Source of the DNA: Brucellaceae bacterium
GTDB taxonomy: Bacteria; Pseudomonadota; Alphaproteobacteria; Rhizobiales; Rhizobiaceae
Reading direction: 5' to 3'
NCBI GenBank assembly: GCA_020637775.1
Contig: JACKJV010000004.1
Coordinates: 62,001 to 126,000 of the forward strand
DNA length: 64,000 bases
Below the pieces are notes generated by a model. That model did no database searches. It had not been told where the DNA came from and saw nothing but the letters and a program-made list of their open reading frames with translations. Every line of letters starts with the position of its first letter. Position 1 is the stretch's first letter. Shown here in pieces: positions 37,787 to 47,125 of this stretch. The translations under genes were made by a program, and so were the position numbers.

Positions 37787-38932
37787 ATGGGTCCGACTGC
37801 AAACTGGTCCTATCCTACCGCGATCCGCTTCGGCGCCGGGCGCATATCCGAGATCGTAGATGCATGCCGCGCGGCCGGCATCTCCCGGCCGCTGCTCGTC
37901 ACCGACCGGGGTCTCGCCAACATGGAGATTACCAAGCGCACGCTCGACCTGGTGGAAGAGGCGGGCATGGCGCGGGCGATCTTCGCCGAGGTGGACCCCA
38001 ATCCGAATGACACCAATGTGGAAGCCGGACTCAAGGTCTATCGGGAAGGCGGCCATGACGGGGTCATCGCCTTCGGCGGCGGGTCTGGTCTCGATCTGGC
38101 CAAGACGCTCGCCTTCATGGCCGGCCAGACGCGGCCGCTCTGGGATTTCGAGGATATCGGCGACTGGTGGACGCGCGCCGATCCTGCCGGCATCCATCCG
38201 ATTGTCGCCGTGCCGACAACGGCGGGAACCGGATCGGAAGTGGGCCGCGCCTCGGTCATCACCAATTCCGCCACCCGGGAAAAGAAGATCATCTTCCACC
38301 CGAAGATGCTGCCTTCTGTGGTGATCTGCGACCCGGAACTGACTGTCGGCATGCCGAAACCCATCACCGCCGGCACGGGACTCGATGCCTTCGCCCATTG
38401 CGTGGAAGCCTATTCCAGCCCGCATTATCACCCGATGAGCCAGGGCATCGCGCTGGAGGGCATGCGCCTGGTCAAGGAATACCTGCCGCGCGCCTATGCC
38501 GATGGCACCGACATCGAGGCCCGCGCGCACATGATGAGCGCGGCGGCCATGGGCGCGACGGCATTCCAGAAGGGACTCGGTGCGATCCACGCGCTTTCGC
38601 ATCCCGTCGGCGCCCACCATCACACGCATCACGGCACCACCAATGCGGTCTGCATGCCTGCCGTGCTCCGGTTCAACGCCGATGCTATCCGCGACCGTTT
38701 TGACGCGGCGGCGGCCTATCTGGGCATCGAGGGCGGGTTCGATGGCTTCCGCGCTTTCGTCGATGCCTTCAACGACAGCTTCGCCATCCCGAAGACGCTG
38801 ACAGACCTGGGGGTTAAGAACCCGGACATCGACCGCCTCGTCGCCGACGCCTTGAAAGACCCGTCGACGGGCGGCAATCCGATCGAGATGACCGCCGAGA
38901 ACACGCGCGCGCTCCTAGAGGCATTGCTCTGA
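37787..38932 (+). CDS. Iron-containing alcohol dehydrogenase
   Basis: A 381-residue group III (iron-activated) alcohol dehydrogenase. The N-terminal nucleotide-binding half contains IRFGAGRISEIVD and VIAFGGGSGLDLAKTLAFMA. The metal site is in GTGLDAFAHCVEAYSSPHYHPMSQGIALEG (Asp and His ligands) and in LGAIHALSHPVGAHHHTHHGTTNAVCMP (two His ligands). The second segment resembles the HHG motif of butanol- and lactaldehyde-type enzymes. It ends the operon; together with the ALDH it can take an amino-alcohol side chain to the acid. Confidence 0.9.
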   Translation: MGPTANWSYPTAIRFGAGRISEIVDACRAAGISRPLLVTDRGLANMEITKRTLDLVEEAGMARAIFAEVDPNPNDTNVEAGLKVYREGGHDGVIAFGGGSGLDLAKTLAFMAGQTRPLWDFEDIGDWWTRADPAGIHPIVAVPTTAGTGSEVGRASVITNSATREKKIIFHPKMLPSVVICDPELTVGMPKPITAGTGLDAFAHCVEAYSSPHYHPMSQGIALEGMRLVKEYLPRAYADGTDIEARAHMMSAAAMGATAFQKGLGAIHALSHPVGAHHHTHHGTTNAVCMPAVLRFNADAIRDRFDAAAAYLGIEGGFDGFRAFVDAFNDSFAIPKTLTDLGVKNPDIDRLVADALKDPSTGGNPIEMTAENTRALLEALL

Positions 38933-39149
38933 CAGGCCATGAGTCCGGCTGGCGCGGCACGATCTCGCCCGTGAGCCGAGACCGGAAACGCGTTCAGCAG
39001 GGCCAGGCCAAGGATCACCGGGCCGACGAAGGGTGCGGCTACCGCTGTCAGCGCCGGCCGGCCGGCCGGATGCATGGCCATCGACTCCTGGGAAAGGCCT
39101 GCATCCGGGACAAGGCGCAGGAGCGGTTTCTCCGGCCTTGTTTCCCGGA

Positions 39150-39359
39150 AGAACTGTGCGCGACGGTTCGGTCCTGGACATCGAATGGCTGGAGAAGAGC
39201 GACCGGCGCGCGGTCACCGGCGCAAGCCAGGGTTCCGGTTTCGGCACCCGCTTGCTGCACATGACCATTGAAAGCCAGTTGGGCGGCAAGGTCACCCATT
39301 GCCTCGGCAAGGACGGTTTGCACTGCACGATGGCGATTTCCTTGTCCAGGGCACGGTAA
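39150..39359 (+). pseudogene. Fragment of an HWE-type sensor histidine kinase (C-terminal ATP-binding domain)
   Basis: The frame ending at 39359 reads DGSVLDIEWLEKSD..., then GSGFGTRLLHMTIESQLGGKV, then GKDGLHCTMAISL. This matches the end of HWE/HisKA_2 kinases (WxE, GFGTxLL, LGGxV, xGLxCxI). No HWE or N-terminal region precedes it and no usable start is near, so it looks like a relic. The wider gap 38933-39700 otherwise holds no gene I can support. Confidence 0.6.
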
Positions 39360-39561
39360 GCCTCCACCGCTCTCCCATTCAGAGTTGAAGTTTCCGGCAC
39401 TAATCCCGCAGCGCGACTTGTTTGCCGGGGATCATTGGGCTATGTAAGCACCATCGTCTTTTCGGCCACTCCGGCATGGATCGGCGCTTCGCTATCCTTG
39501 GAAGCGCTTCTTGTATTCCAGCTTCGTGTTTGGAACCTCATTCGCCAGGGCCGAGCCGCTC

Positions 39562-39580
39562 GTCAGGCATGCTGCCTGAC
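39562..39580. repeat. Perfect 8-base hairpin upstream of rpsU
   Basis: GTCAGGCA-TGC-TGCCTGAC: an 8-base inverted repeat with a 3-base loop, about 120 bases before the rpsU start codon. It is not followed by a T run, so it is not an obvious terminator; it could be part of an rpsU leader or an operator. Confidence 0.5.
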
Positions 39581-39700
39581 ATGCAACCCCACGGGGGTCG
39601 CTGCGGTCAATCCGGTCCACAGGGCCAGCTTGCAGGCGTCATCGGTGTGCGTTCGCGGTTGCGGATGTGCAAGCAAAGGCACATGAGAACAGGAGAAAAA

Positions 39701-39943
39701 ATGCAGGTAATCGTTCGAGACAACAATGTCGACCAGGCGCTGCGGGTCCTGAAGAAGAAGATGCAGCGCGAAGGTGTCTTCCGCGAGATGAAGGCGCGCC
39801 GTTCCTACGAAAAGCCTTCCGAAAAGCGCGCACGCGAAAAGGGCGAGGCCATTCGCCGCAATCGCAAGGCCGCGCGCAAGCTGGCGCAGCGCGAAGGGCT
39901 GCTGCCGGGGCCGAAGCGCAAGGCGCGTCCGGGCGGGCGCTGA
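39701..39943 (+). CDS. rpsU: 30S ribosomal protein S21
   Basis: An 80-residue small-subunit protein that binds near the anti-Shine-Dalgarno region and promotes initiation. The core is [46 protein letters not shown], with the basic C-terminal extension ([29 protein letters not shown]) typical of alphaproteobacterial S21. The ATG at 39701 has an AGGAG ribosome site; longer in-frame reading upstream is not part of the protein. Followed at 240 bases by a cold-shock gene. Confidence 0.95.
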   Translation: MQVIVRDNNVDQALRVLKKKMQREGVFREMKARRSYEKPSEKRAREKGEAIRRNRKAARKLAQREGLLPGPKRKARPGGR

Positions 39944-40182
39944 CCTTTCCGGCCGGCAAGCCGTTGGCAGGCGGAAGATCGCAGACGAATGCGATCTTTG
40001 CCTGACGCCTTGTTTCAGCCATGTTTATGGGCTACTCACAATTCATCGATCTGCTTGTTGAACTTTGTCTACCGGCGCCTCACGCGCCCGCTGCGATTTT
40101 CCTCTTTCAAATCGATCTACCCGGTTGACGCGCACGGTGCGCGGCAAACCACATCCCTATGACTGATTGAAAGGAAATCGTC

Positions 40183-40392
40183 ATGACCGTCGGAACCGTC
40201 AAGTTCTTCAACACCACCAAGGGTTTTGGCTTCATCACGCCGGACGATGGCAAGCAGGATGTGTTCGTTCACATCTCCGCCGTCGAGCGCTCCGGCATGA
40301 CCACGATCTCGGAAGGCCAGAAGGTCAGCTTCGAAGTCGTCCGTGACGCCCGTTCGGGCAAGAACGCGGCTGCGAACCTGCAGGCGCTCTGA
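40183..40392 (+). CDS. Cold-shock domain protein (CspA family)
   Basis: A 69-residue OB-fold RNA/DNA-binding protein. It shows both RNA-binding motifs: [19 protein letters not shown] (RNP1 region KGFGFI) and [14 protein letters not shown] (RNP2 region VFVHI). RBS GAAAGGA is about 10 bases upstream. It has a 239-base leader after rpsU, which is common for cold-shock genes and may regulate stability or translation. A strong terminator follows at 40448. Confidence 0.95.
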   Translation: MTVGTVKFFNTTKGFGFITPDDGKQDVFVHISAVERSGMTTISEGQKVSFEVVRDARSGKNAAANLQAL

Positions 40393-40447
40393 TCTCTGTA
40401 ACCGGCTGCCGCCAATGGGCCGGCGCCGTCGCGAGATACCAAACGGG

Positions 40448-40476
40448 AAGGCCGGGCGTTGCGTCCGGCCTTTTTT
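40448..40476 (+). terminator. Rho-independent terminator after the cold-shock gene
   Basis: AAGGCCGG (40448-40455) pairs with CCGGCCTT (40465-40472), a 9-base loop, and a T run of six ends at 40476. It is the clearest intrinsic terminator in the window. Confidence 0.88.
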
Positions 40477-40605
40477 CCTGCCTGCGACCCGGCTGCCTGC
40501 CGGCCTTGCACACAGTGTTCCGGCATTATGTTCTTCCTCTCCCGGGTGCGGCGGTTGGCCGCAGGGCCGGCACGGGTTATGCTGACCGCACAGCTATGCG
40601 ATGCG

Positions 40606-40621
40606 GCGTGTGTCCACACGC
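40606..40621. promoter_or_regulatory. Palindrome upstream of the molybdenum hydroxylase operon
   Basis: GCGTGTG-TC-CACACGC is a perfect 7-base inverted repeat, 52 bases before the small-subunit start. A transcription-factor operator is possible. No regulator gene is adjacent. The rest of the 280-base gap holds only the upstream terminator. Confidence 0.4.
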
Positions 40622-40672
40622 GCAAACCGCCCGCCAGTGGCGGCAGATGGCTGATCCGAGGGAGGAAAATCC

Positions 40673-41134
40673 ATGACAATCGACCTGAACATCAACGGCA
40701 AGACGATAAGCGTCGACGCGCCGCAGGACATGCCGCTGCTCTGGGCCATTCGCGACATGGCACGGCTGACCGGCACGAAATTCGGCTGCGGCGTGGCATC
40801 CTGCGGTGCCTGCACGGTTCACGTGGACGGCGTGCCGGTGCGCTCCTGCCAGACCTTTGTCGGCGATGTGGCCGGCAAGCCGATCACGACGATCGAGGGG
40901 CTGTCCGGCCCTGTCGCGGAGGCAGTGCAGGGCGCGTGGCGCGATCTCGACGTGGTGCAATGCGGCTATTGCCAGTCCGGGCAGATCATGCAGGCCGTCG
41001 GGCTGTTGAGCGAAAACGCCAAGCCGACGGATGCCGACATCGACGCAGGCATGAGCGGCAATGTCTGCCGCTGCGCCACCTATGTGCGTATTCGCGCCGC
41101 CATCCATGAAGCCGCCAACCGGATGGAGGGCTGA
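40673..41134 (+). CDS. (2Fe-2S)-binding small subunit of a molybdenum hydroxylase (isoquinoline 1-oxidoreductase-like)
   Basis: A 153-residue electron-transfer subunit. The plant-ferredoxin-type cluster binds in FGCGVASCGACTVHVDG...RSC, and the second [2Fe-2S] cluster in QCGYCQSGQIM...GNVCRCATYVRIRAAI. This is the two-domain small subunit of xanthine-dehydrogenase-family enzymes. There is no separate FAD subunit in the operon, so it belongs to the two-subunit group (isoquinoline oxidoreductase or periplasmic aldehyde oxidoreductase type) that passes electrons to a cytochrome or quinone. It starts 3 bases before the large-subunit gene. Confidence 0.9.
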   Translation: MTIDLNINGKTISVDAPQDMPLLWAIRDMARLTGTKFGCGVASCGACTVHVDGVPVRSCQTFVGDVAGKPITTIEGLSGPVAEAVQGAWRDLDVVQCGYCQSGQIMQAVGLLSENAKPTDADIDAGMSGNVCRCATYVRIRAAIHEAANRMEG

Positions 41135-41137
41135 GCC

Positions 41138-43285
41138 ATGACCATCAATGCCAATCGCCGCAATTTCCTGAAGGGTACGGCGGCCCTATCCGCCGCGCTC
41201 GTCGTGGGTCTGGACACAAGCGGCCTGTGGGCTGCAGCTTCGGACGCCGGCCTCATGCCAAACCCCTTCGTACGCATTGCGCCGGACGGAACCGTGACCG
41301 TCATCCTGAAGCATTTTGAAATGGGGCAGGGCACGACCACCGGGCTCGCCACGCTGGTGGCGGAAGAACTGGATGCCGACTGGGCGAAAGTGGTCACCGA
41401 ATTCGCTCCCGCCGATGCCAGCCGCTATGCCAACAGCGCCTTTGGCATCCAGGGCACGGGCGGGTCCACGGCCATCGCCAATTCCTTCATGCAATATCGC
41501 GAAGCGGGCGCGGCGGCAAAATCGCTGCTGATCCAGGCGGCTGCAAGGGAATGGGATGTGCCGGCCGGCGAGATCGCCGTTTCGCAGGGCATCCTCACGC
41601 ATGGCAACAAGACCGCCGCGTTCGGCGACCTGGTGGGCAAGGTGCCTTCCGATGCCAAGCCGGATGCCAGGCTGAAGTCGCCCGACCAGTTCGTGCTGAT
41701 CGGCAAGGACCATCTGCCGCGCAAGGATACGCCGGCCAAGACGAACGGCACGGCGACATTCGCCATCGACGTCGTGCCGGAGGGCACGGTTTATGCCGTC
41801 GTGCTGCATCCGCCGAAATTCGGCGGCACTGTCAAATCGGTCGATGACACGGAAGCCCGCAAGGTGCCCGGTGTCGTGGATGTCCGCCAGGTGCCAACCG
41901 GTGTTGCCGTCTATGCGGCGCATACCTGGGCGGCGATCAAGGGCCGCGAGGCGCTCAACGTCGAATGGGATTTCTCAAAGGCCGAAACCCGCTCGTCCGA
42001 TGCGATGGAAGCGGACTATGCCAAGGCGCTCGACGGGGAAGGCCTGGTGGCGCGCAATGACGGCGATGCCGCCGGCACGCTGGCCGCGGCCGACAAGACC
42101 ATCGAGGCGGAATTCCACTTTCCTTTCCTCGCCCATGCGCCGATGGAGCCGCAGAACTGCGTCGTTCAGATCGCGGATGGCAAGGCGACGCTGTGGGACG
42201 GAAACCAGTTCCAGACCGTGACGCAGGGCGCTGTCGGTGCGATTTCGGGCGTGGGCGCCGAAAACACGGCGATCCATACCGTCTATGCCGGTGGCTCGTT
42301 CGGGCGACGCGCCAATTTCAATGCCGATTACCAGGCTGAAGCGACCATGGTTGCCGCGGCCCTGGGCAATGGCAAGCCGGTCAAGCTGGTCTGGACACGC
42401 GAGGACGACATCCGCGGCGGCTATTACCGGCCGATGACCAAGCACCGCATCCGCGCCGGGATCGACAAGGACGGAAAGGTGGTGGCCTGGCATTCGAGCC
42501 TGGCCAACAAGTCGATCTTCACCGGAACGCCGATGGAGCCGGCGGTCGTGCACAATGGTGTCGATCACTTCTCGGTCGAGGGGGCGTCGGACACCGCCTA
42601 TGCCATTCCCAATCTCCGGGTGGATGTGCGCAACATGGAAACGCCGATGCCGGTGCTTTGGTGGCGCTCGGTGGGGCACAGCCATTCGGGCTATGCGATG
42701 GAAGTGGCCATCGACATGCTGGCGGAGGCTGCCGGGCGCGATCCGGTTGCCTTGCGCGAGGAATTGCTGGCCAATGCGCCGCGCCATCTGGGCGTGTTGC
42801 GGCTGGTGGCGGACAAGGCGCGCTGGGGCAGCGAGCTGCCGGAGAACTGGGGCAGGGGCGTGGCCGTGCACAAGTCGTTCGATTCCTATGTGGCGGAAGT
42901 CGCGGAGGTTTCCGTGACCGATGGCAAGGTGAAGCTGGAGCGGATCGTGGCGGCCGTCGATGTCGGCGTTGCGGTCAATCCGGATGTCATCCGCGCGCAG
43001 GTCGAAGGCGCCATCGGCTACGGCATCGGCCATGTGATGCGCAACAAGATCACGCTGACAGATGGCGTGGTGGACCAGTCGAACTTCCCCGACTACGAGC
43101 CGCTCAGGATCAGCGACATGCCGAAGATCGAGGTGCATATCGTGCCCTCGAACGAGGCGCCGACGGGAATTGGCGAGCCGGGACTGCCGCCGGCGGGACC
43201 GGCCATCGCCAATGCGATCTTCGCGGCGACCGGCAAGCGCGTCATGCGGCTGCCGATGATCGATGACGGGATCGAGTTCGCCTGA
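41138..43285 (+). CDS. Molybdopterin-binding large subunit of a molybdenum hydroxylase
   Basis: A 715-residue catalytic subunit. The N-terminus [19 protein letters not shown] is a twin-Arg signal, indicating a periplasmic enzyme. The aldehyde-oxidase/xanthine-dehydrogenase domains follow: [26 protein letters not shown] (molybdopterin), [38 protein letters not shown] and the C-terminal [18 protein letters not shown] with the catalytic Glu. The likely substrate is an aldehyde or aromatic heterocycle; it cannot be read more closely. A bidirectional hairpin separates it from glpR. Confidence 0.9.
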   Translation: MTINANRRNFLKGTAALSAALVVGLDTSGLWAAASDAGLMPNPFVRIAPDGTVTVILKHFEMGQGTTTGLATLVAEELDADWAKVVTEFAPADASRYANSAFGIQGTGGSTAIANSFMQYREAGAAAKSLLIQAAAREWDVPAGEIAVSQGILTHGNKTAAFGDLVGKVPSDAKPDARLKSPDQFVLIGKDHLPRKDTPAKTNGTATFAIDVVPEGTVYAVVLHPPKFGGTVKSVDDTEARKVPGVVDVRQVPTGVAVYAAHTWAAIKGREALNVEWDFSKAETRSSDAMEADYAKALDGEGLVARNDGDAAGTLAAADKTIEAEFHFPFLAHAPMEPQNCVVQIADGKATLWDGNQFQTVTQGAVGAISGVGAENTAIHTVYAGGSFGRRANFNADYQAEATMVAAALGNGKPVKLVWTREDDIRGGYYRPMTKHRIRAGIDKDGKVVAWHSSLANKSIFTGTPMEPAVVHNGVDHFSVEGASDTAYAIPNLRVDVRNMETPMPVLWWRSVGHSHSGYAMEVAIDMLAEAAGRDPVALREELLANAPRHLGVLRLVADKARWGSELPENWGRGVAVHKSFDSYVAEVAEVSVTDGKVKLERIVAAVDVGVAVNPDVIRAQVEGAIGYGIGHVMRNKITLTDGVVDQSNFPDYEPLRISDMPKIEVHIVPSNEAPTGIGEPGLPPAGPAIANAIFAATGKRVMRLPMIDDGIEFA

Positions 43286-43299
43286 GACGTGACGATGAT

Positions 43300-43330
43300 G
43301 GCCGGGGCGGGTTCCTGCCGCGCCCCGGCC
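43300..43330. terminator. Bidirectional hairpin between the hydroxylase and glpR genes
   Basis: GGCCGGGGCG (43300-43309) pairs with CGCCCCGGCC (43321-43330), 10 bases with an 11-base loop. It lies between two convergent genes whose stops are at 43285 and 43343. T-rich sequence follows only on the plus side (CCTTTCTTC), so efficiency is uncertain. Confidence 0.6.
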
Positions 43331-43342
43331 ACCGGCCTTTCT

Positions 43343-44110
43343 TCAGGGCTGTGCGGCGACAACGACTTGCGTGGTCCAATCCTCGCATTGCCTGGCGAGC
43401 GCGGGCGACAGCGGGCGGTCGGTGAAGAAGGTGTCGATGGCCGCCAGCGAGGCAATGCGCGCGGGCGCGGTGCGCTGGAACTTGGAATGATCGGCCACCA
43501 GGAAGGCCTTTCGGGCCTGGCGCAGGATCGACTTGGAGACATTGACCTCCTGGATGTCGAAATCCAGCATGTCGCCATCCTGGTCGATGGCGGAACAGCC
43601 GACCACGGCGAGATCGAACTTGAACTGCATGATCGTCTGCGTGGCAAGATCGCCGACAAGGCCGCCGTCGGAACGGCGCAGCGTGCCGCCGGTCACGATC
43701 ACCTGGCAATCGGGGTTGGTGGCAAGGATGTTGGCCACGTTGATATTGTTGGTCACCACCAGAAGGTTGCGGTGGTGGACCAATTGGCGGGCGACGGCCT
43801 CCGTGCTGGTGCCGATGTTGATGAAGACGGAGATGTCCTCCGGAATGCGCGCGGCGCAGGCCTTTGCCATGCGCGCCTTTTCCGCCTCGTTGAGGCCGCG
43901 CCGGTCCTCGTAGCCGATATTCGTCGTGCCCGAGGGCAGCATTGCCCCGCCGTGAACCCGCTCCAGCCGCCCGGCATCGGCCAGTTCGCTCAGGTCGCGG
44001 CGAATGGTTTGCTGCGTGACGTGAAAATGGTCGGCCAGGCCTTCCACGGTCACGCGGCCGTCGCGGCGCGCGATCTCCAGGATCTCGGTCTGGCGGAAAC
44101 TCTGTGACAT
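43343..44110 (-). CDS. glpR: DeoR/GlpR-family repressor of glycerol metabolism
   Basis: A 255-residue repressor. The DeoR HTH is residues about 5-57 (RQTEILEIARRDGRVTVEGLADHFHVTQQTIRRDLSELADAGRLERVHGGA). The sugar-phosphate-sensing DeoR C domain covers about 75-230, with INIGTSTEAVARQL, VTNNINVANIL and VVGCSAID. RBS AGGAAGGAG precedes the ATG. It is divergent from glpD and the glycerol operon, so it very probably represses them and is released by glycerol-3-phosphate (known for the family). Confidence 0.88.
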   Translation of the reverse strand: MSQSFRQTEILEIARRDGRVTVEGLADHFHVTQQTIRRDLSELADAGRLERVHGGAMLPSGTTNIGYEDRRGLNEAEKARMAKACAARIPEDISVFINIGTSTEAVARQLVHHRNLLVVTNNINVANILATNPDCQVIVTGGTLRRSDGGLVGDLATQTIMQFKFDLAVVGCSAIDQDGDMLDFDIQEVNVSKSILRQARKAFLVADHSKFQRTAPARIASLAAIDTFFTDRPLSPALARQCEDWTTQVVVAAQP

Positions 44111-44247
44111 GCCGGCTCCTTCCTGCGCCAGGCGGTCCTGCCCGCTTCGGCTTCCGGAATGTTCGATATTGCGCGCATTTTGTCAAACAGACCATTAAAC
44201 CGCGGGAAAGAGCGCGGGTTTTCGGCGCTTTCTGGATATTGCGAGTG

Positions 44248-44343
44248 CGAAAGAGTTTCGTAAAGATCCATGAACCGTTTGAAATCCCGTTTGTTTTCCG
44301 GTTTGCGGTGTAAACGAACATTTTTGAAAGCGATATGTTTTCA
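44248..44343. promoter_or_regulatory. Candidate GlpR operators and glpD promoter region
   Basis: The 289-base gap between glpR and glpD holds a perfect palindrome CGAAA-GAG-TTTCG at 44248-44260 and a second inverted repeat TGAAA-N9-TTTCA at 44325-44343. The stretch between them is A/T-rich with repeated GTTT and AAAC elements. GlpR-type repressors often bind TTTCG/CGAAA-type sites. The glpD promoter should lie just before the second repeat. Confidence 0.5.
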
Positions 44344-44399
44344 TTTCTGTTTGCATGTGTTACTTAACGGGCCTTGGAGGACATCACCGGGAGGATCCA

Positions 44400-46004
44400 T
44401 TGTCCAAGGGGCCGGAACATCATTCGGCATTCGATCTCCTTGTCATCGGCGGCGGGATCAATGGTTGCGGGATTGCACGGGATGCGGCCGGGCGAGGGTT
44501 GTCGGTCGCTCTGGCGGAAATGAATGATCTGGCCTGGGCCACATCCTCGGCTTCCACGAAGCTGTTCCATGGCGGGTTGCGCTACCTTGAATATTTCGAG
44601 GTCAGGCTGGTTCGCGAGGCGCTGATCGAGCGGGAGGTCCTGTTGCGGGCCATGCCGCACATATCCTGGCCGATGCGCTTCGTGCTGCCCTATCACGCGG
44701 GCATGCGTTTTGATTCCGAGACGCCGGCGTCGCGGCTGCTGAACACGGTGATGCCCTGGATGAAGGGGCGCCGTCCGGCGTGGATGATCCGGCTCGGCCT
44801 GTTCATGTACGATCACCTGGGCGGGCGCAAGATCCTGCCGGGAACCAGCACCCTGGACCTCGATGGCGCGCCCGAAGGCGCGCCGTTGAAGGAGGAATTT
44901 CACAAGGCCTTCGAATATTCCGATTGCTGGGTGGAGGATTCCCGCCTGGTCGTGCTCAATGCACGCGATGCGCAGGCGCGCGGCGCGCAAATCCTGGTGC
45001 GTACGAAGGTGATTGCCGCGGACCGGGACAAGGCGGGGTGGACGGTCACGCTCGAGGATCAGATGAGCGGCGAGCGGCGACAGGTACGCGCGCGCATGCT
45101 CGTCAATGCCGGCGGGCCCTGGGTCGGCGACATCATCGCCACGAAAACCCGGCTGAACTCGTCTGAAGGCGTGCGGCTGGTGCGCGGCAGCCATATCGTC
45201 ACGCGCAAGCTCTATGACCACGACAAGTGCTATTTTTTCCAGGGGCGTGACGGGCGCATCATCTTCGCCATTCCCTATGAGCGGGATTTCACTCTGATCG
45301 GCACGACTGACAAGGAGCACGACGATCCGTCGGTGAAACCTGTCTGCACGCCGGAGGAGCGCGACTATCTGTGCGCGTTCGCTTCCGAATATTTCCGGAC
45401 ACCGGTGACAATCGACGACATCGTCTGGGCCTATTCCGGCGTTCGTCCGCTTTATGACGACGGCGCGTCCTCGGCAACGGCGGCAACGCGCGACTATACG
45501 CTGAAGGTGGATGACGAGGCCGGCGCGCCCATTCTCAACATCTTCGGCGGCAAGATCACCACCTACCGCCGGCTGGCCGAAAGCGCGATGGAGCGCATCG
45601 CCCCCTATTTTTCCGGGCTGTCCGGTGCCTGGACGGCAGGCGTTCCGCTGCCTGGCGGCGACTTCCCTGTCGACGGCGTGAACGCGCTGACCGACAAGCT
45701 GGCGCAGGCCTATCCGTTCCTTGCTGCCGAGCAGGTAACGCGCCTGGTCCGGGCCTATGGCACGGAAGCCTTTGCCGTGCTGGGGGACGCGAAGACGCAG
45801 GATGACCTGGGTGCCGCTTTCGGGGCAGGCTTGAGCGAGCGCGAGGCGGCCTGGCTGATGGACCGGGAATTCGCGCGGACGGCAGAGGACATCGTCTGGC
45901 GGCGCAGCAAGCTTGGCCTTCGCATGGCAGCAGACGACATCGAGGCGCTGGACCGCTGGATGGAGGCGCGGCGGGAAGCCGGCGCCTCGGCGGCGGCGGA
46001 ATAG
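44400..46004 (+). CDS. glpD: Glycerol-3-phosphate dehydrogenase (flavin, respiratory)
   Basis: A 534-residue FAD enzyme that oxidises glycerol-3-phosphate to dihydroxyacetone phosphate at the inner membrane and feeds electrons to quinone. The dinucleotide-binding fold is FDLLVIGGGINGCGIARDAAGRGLSVALAEMNDLAWATSSASTKLFHGGLRYLE. The conserved segments VLNARDAQARGAQILVRT, LVNAGGPWVGD and NIFGGKITTYRRLAE follow. I set the start to the TTG at 44400 because GGGAGG is 5 bases upstream; the in-frame ATG at 44355 lacks a ribosome site. It is the first gene of the glycerol operon. Confidence 0.93.
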   Translation: MSKGPEHHSAFDLLVIGGGINGCGIARDAAGRGLSVALAEMNDLAWATSSASTKLFHGGLRYLEYFEVRLVREALIEREVLLRAMPHISWPMRFVLPYHAGMRFDSETPASRLLNTVMPWMKGRRPAWMIRLGLFMYDHLGGRKILPGTSTLDLDGAPEGAPLKEEFHKAFEYSDCWVEDSRLVVLNARDAQARGAQILVRTKVIAADRDKAGWTVTLEDQMSGERRQVRARMLVNAGGPWVGDIIATKTRLNSSEGVRLVRGSHIVTRKLYDHDKCYFFQGRDGRIIFAIPYERDFTLIGTTDKEHDDPSVKPVCTPEERDYLCAFASEYFRTPVTIDDIVWAYSGVRPLYDDGASSATAATRDYTLKVDDEAGAPILNIFGGKITTYRRLAESAMERIAPYFSGLSGAWTAGVPLPGGDFPVDGVNALTDKLAQAYPFLAAEQVTRLVRAYGTEAFAVLGDAKTQDDLGAAFGAGLSEREAAWLMDREFARTAEDIVWRRSKLGLRMAADDIEALDRWMEARREAGASAAAE

Positions 46005-46024
46005 GCGCGGGAGGAGCAGGCTGA

Positions 46025-47113
46025 ATGACACTGGTACTCGACAGGGTCTCGAAACAGGTGGGGCGCCAGACGCATATCCATCCCACGACCCTCGAATTGC
46101 AGAACGGCACGATGAACGTGCTGCTTGGCCCGACGCTTTCGGGCAAGACGTCGCTGATGCGGCTGATGGCAGGGCTGGACCGGCCGTCGACGGGGCGCAT
46201 CCTCTGGAACGGCGCGGATGTCACCGGCATGCGGGTGCAGGACCGCGCCGTCGCCATGGTCTACCAGCAATTCATCAATTACCCGTCAATGTCTGTCTAT
46301 GACAACATCGCCAGTCCGTTGCGGCTGATGGGCAAGAGTGGCGGCGAGATCGACGCGGCGGTTCGCAAGACCGCCGACATGATGAAGCTCACGCCGATGC
46401 TGGCGCGCAAGCCGCTGGAACTGTCCGGCGGGCAGCAGCAGCGCTGCGCGCTTGCCCGCGCGCTGGTGAAGAATGCCGGGCTCGTGCTGCTCGACGAACC
46501 CTTGGCCAATCTCGACTACAAGCTGCGCGAGGAATTGCGCGTCGAGATTCCGAAAATCTTCGAGGAAGCCGGGTCCATCTTCGTCTATGCGACGACGGAA
46601 CCGGAAGAGGCGTTGCTTCTGGGCGGCAACACGGCCACGCTGTGGGAAGGCCGCGTCACGCAGTTCGGCCGCACGCCGGAGGTCTACCGCAAGCCGGTGG
46701 ATGCGACCACGGCGCGGGTCTTTTCCGATCCGCCGATGAACTTCCTGCCGATCTCCAAGACCGGAAACCGGCTGCTTTTCGGCGACGGCCAATCCGTGCC
46801 GGCGGCCGGCAAGCTGACGGAGCTTTCCGACGGTCGCTATGTGGCCGGTTTCCGGCCCAATCACCTGGAGGTGAAGCATCATACGGCCGAGGCCATGAAG
46901 TTCACTGCCACGCTGGCGATCACCGAGATCACCGGGTCGGAGACCTTCGTCCATCTCGACCATCACGGGCAACGTTGGGTGGGCCTGATCCATGGCGTCC
47001 ACGATCTGGCCATCGGCGCGCCGCTCGATGTCTGGCTCGACCCGGCGCACGTCTACATCTTTGCCGAGGACGGCCAGCTCGTCGTTCCCGCGGCCTATGC
47101 GGTTGCCGCGTGA
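46025..47113 (+). CDS. glpS: Glycerol ABC transporter ATP-binding protein GlpS
   Basis: A 362-residue ATPase of the importer that brings glycerol into the cell. The P-loop is in LLGPTLSGKTSLMRL, unusual in having LSGKT in place of GSGKT. The Q-loop is YQQFINYPSMSVYDN, the signature ELSGGQQQRCALARALVKN, and Walker B LVLLDEPLANLDYKL. The H-loop position reads TTEPEEA (Thr/Glu in place of the switch His, at FVYATTEPEEA). A TOBE-like domain follows. GlpT next door has the normal switch His, so the pair is probably asymmetric, with one degenerate site. Confidence 0.9.
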   Translation: MTLVLDRVSKQVGRQTHIHPTTLELQNGTMNVLLGPTLSGKTSLMRLMAGLDRPSTGRILWNGADVTGMRVQDRAVAMVYQQFINYPSMSVYDNIASPLRLMGKSGGEIDAAVRKTADMMKLTPMLARKPLELSGGQQQRCALARALVKNAGLVLLDEPLANLDYKLREELRVEIPKIFEEAGSIFVYATTEPEEALLLGGNTATLWEGRVTQFGRTPEVYRKPVDATTARVFSDPPMNFLPISKTGNRLLFGDGQSVPAAGKLTELSDGRYVAGFRPNHLEVKHHTAEAMKFTATLAITEITGSETFVHLDHHGQRWVGLIHGVHDLAIGAPLDVWLDPAHVYIFAEDGQLVVPAAYAVAA

Positions 47114-47125
47114 GGGGAGGGCGCA

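Noticed and set aside
37787..38932. Identification of the ADH/ALDH/GS set as an ethanolamine or putrescine pathway specifically
   Set aside because: Family motifs do not fix the substrate; the context only supports a general amine or amino-alcohol role.
38915..39400. A 161-codon minus-strand frame before rpsU
   Set aside because: No motif, poor start, and it overlaps the kinase relic on the other strand, which has recognisable family residues.
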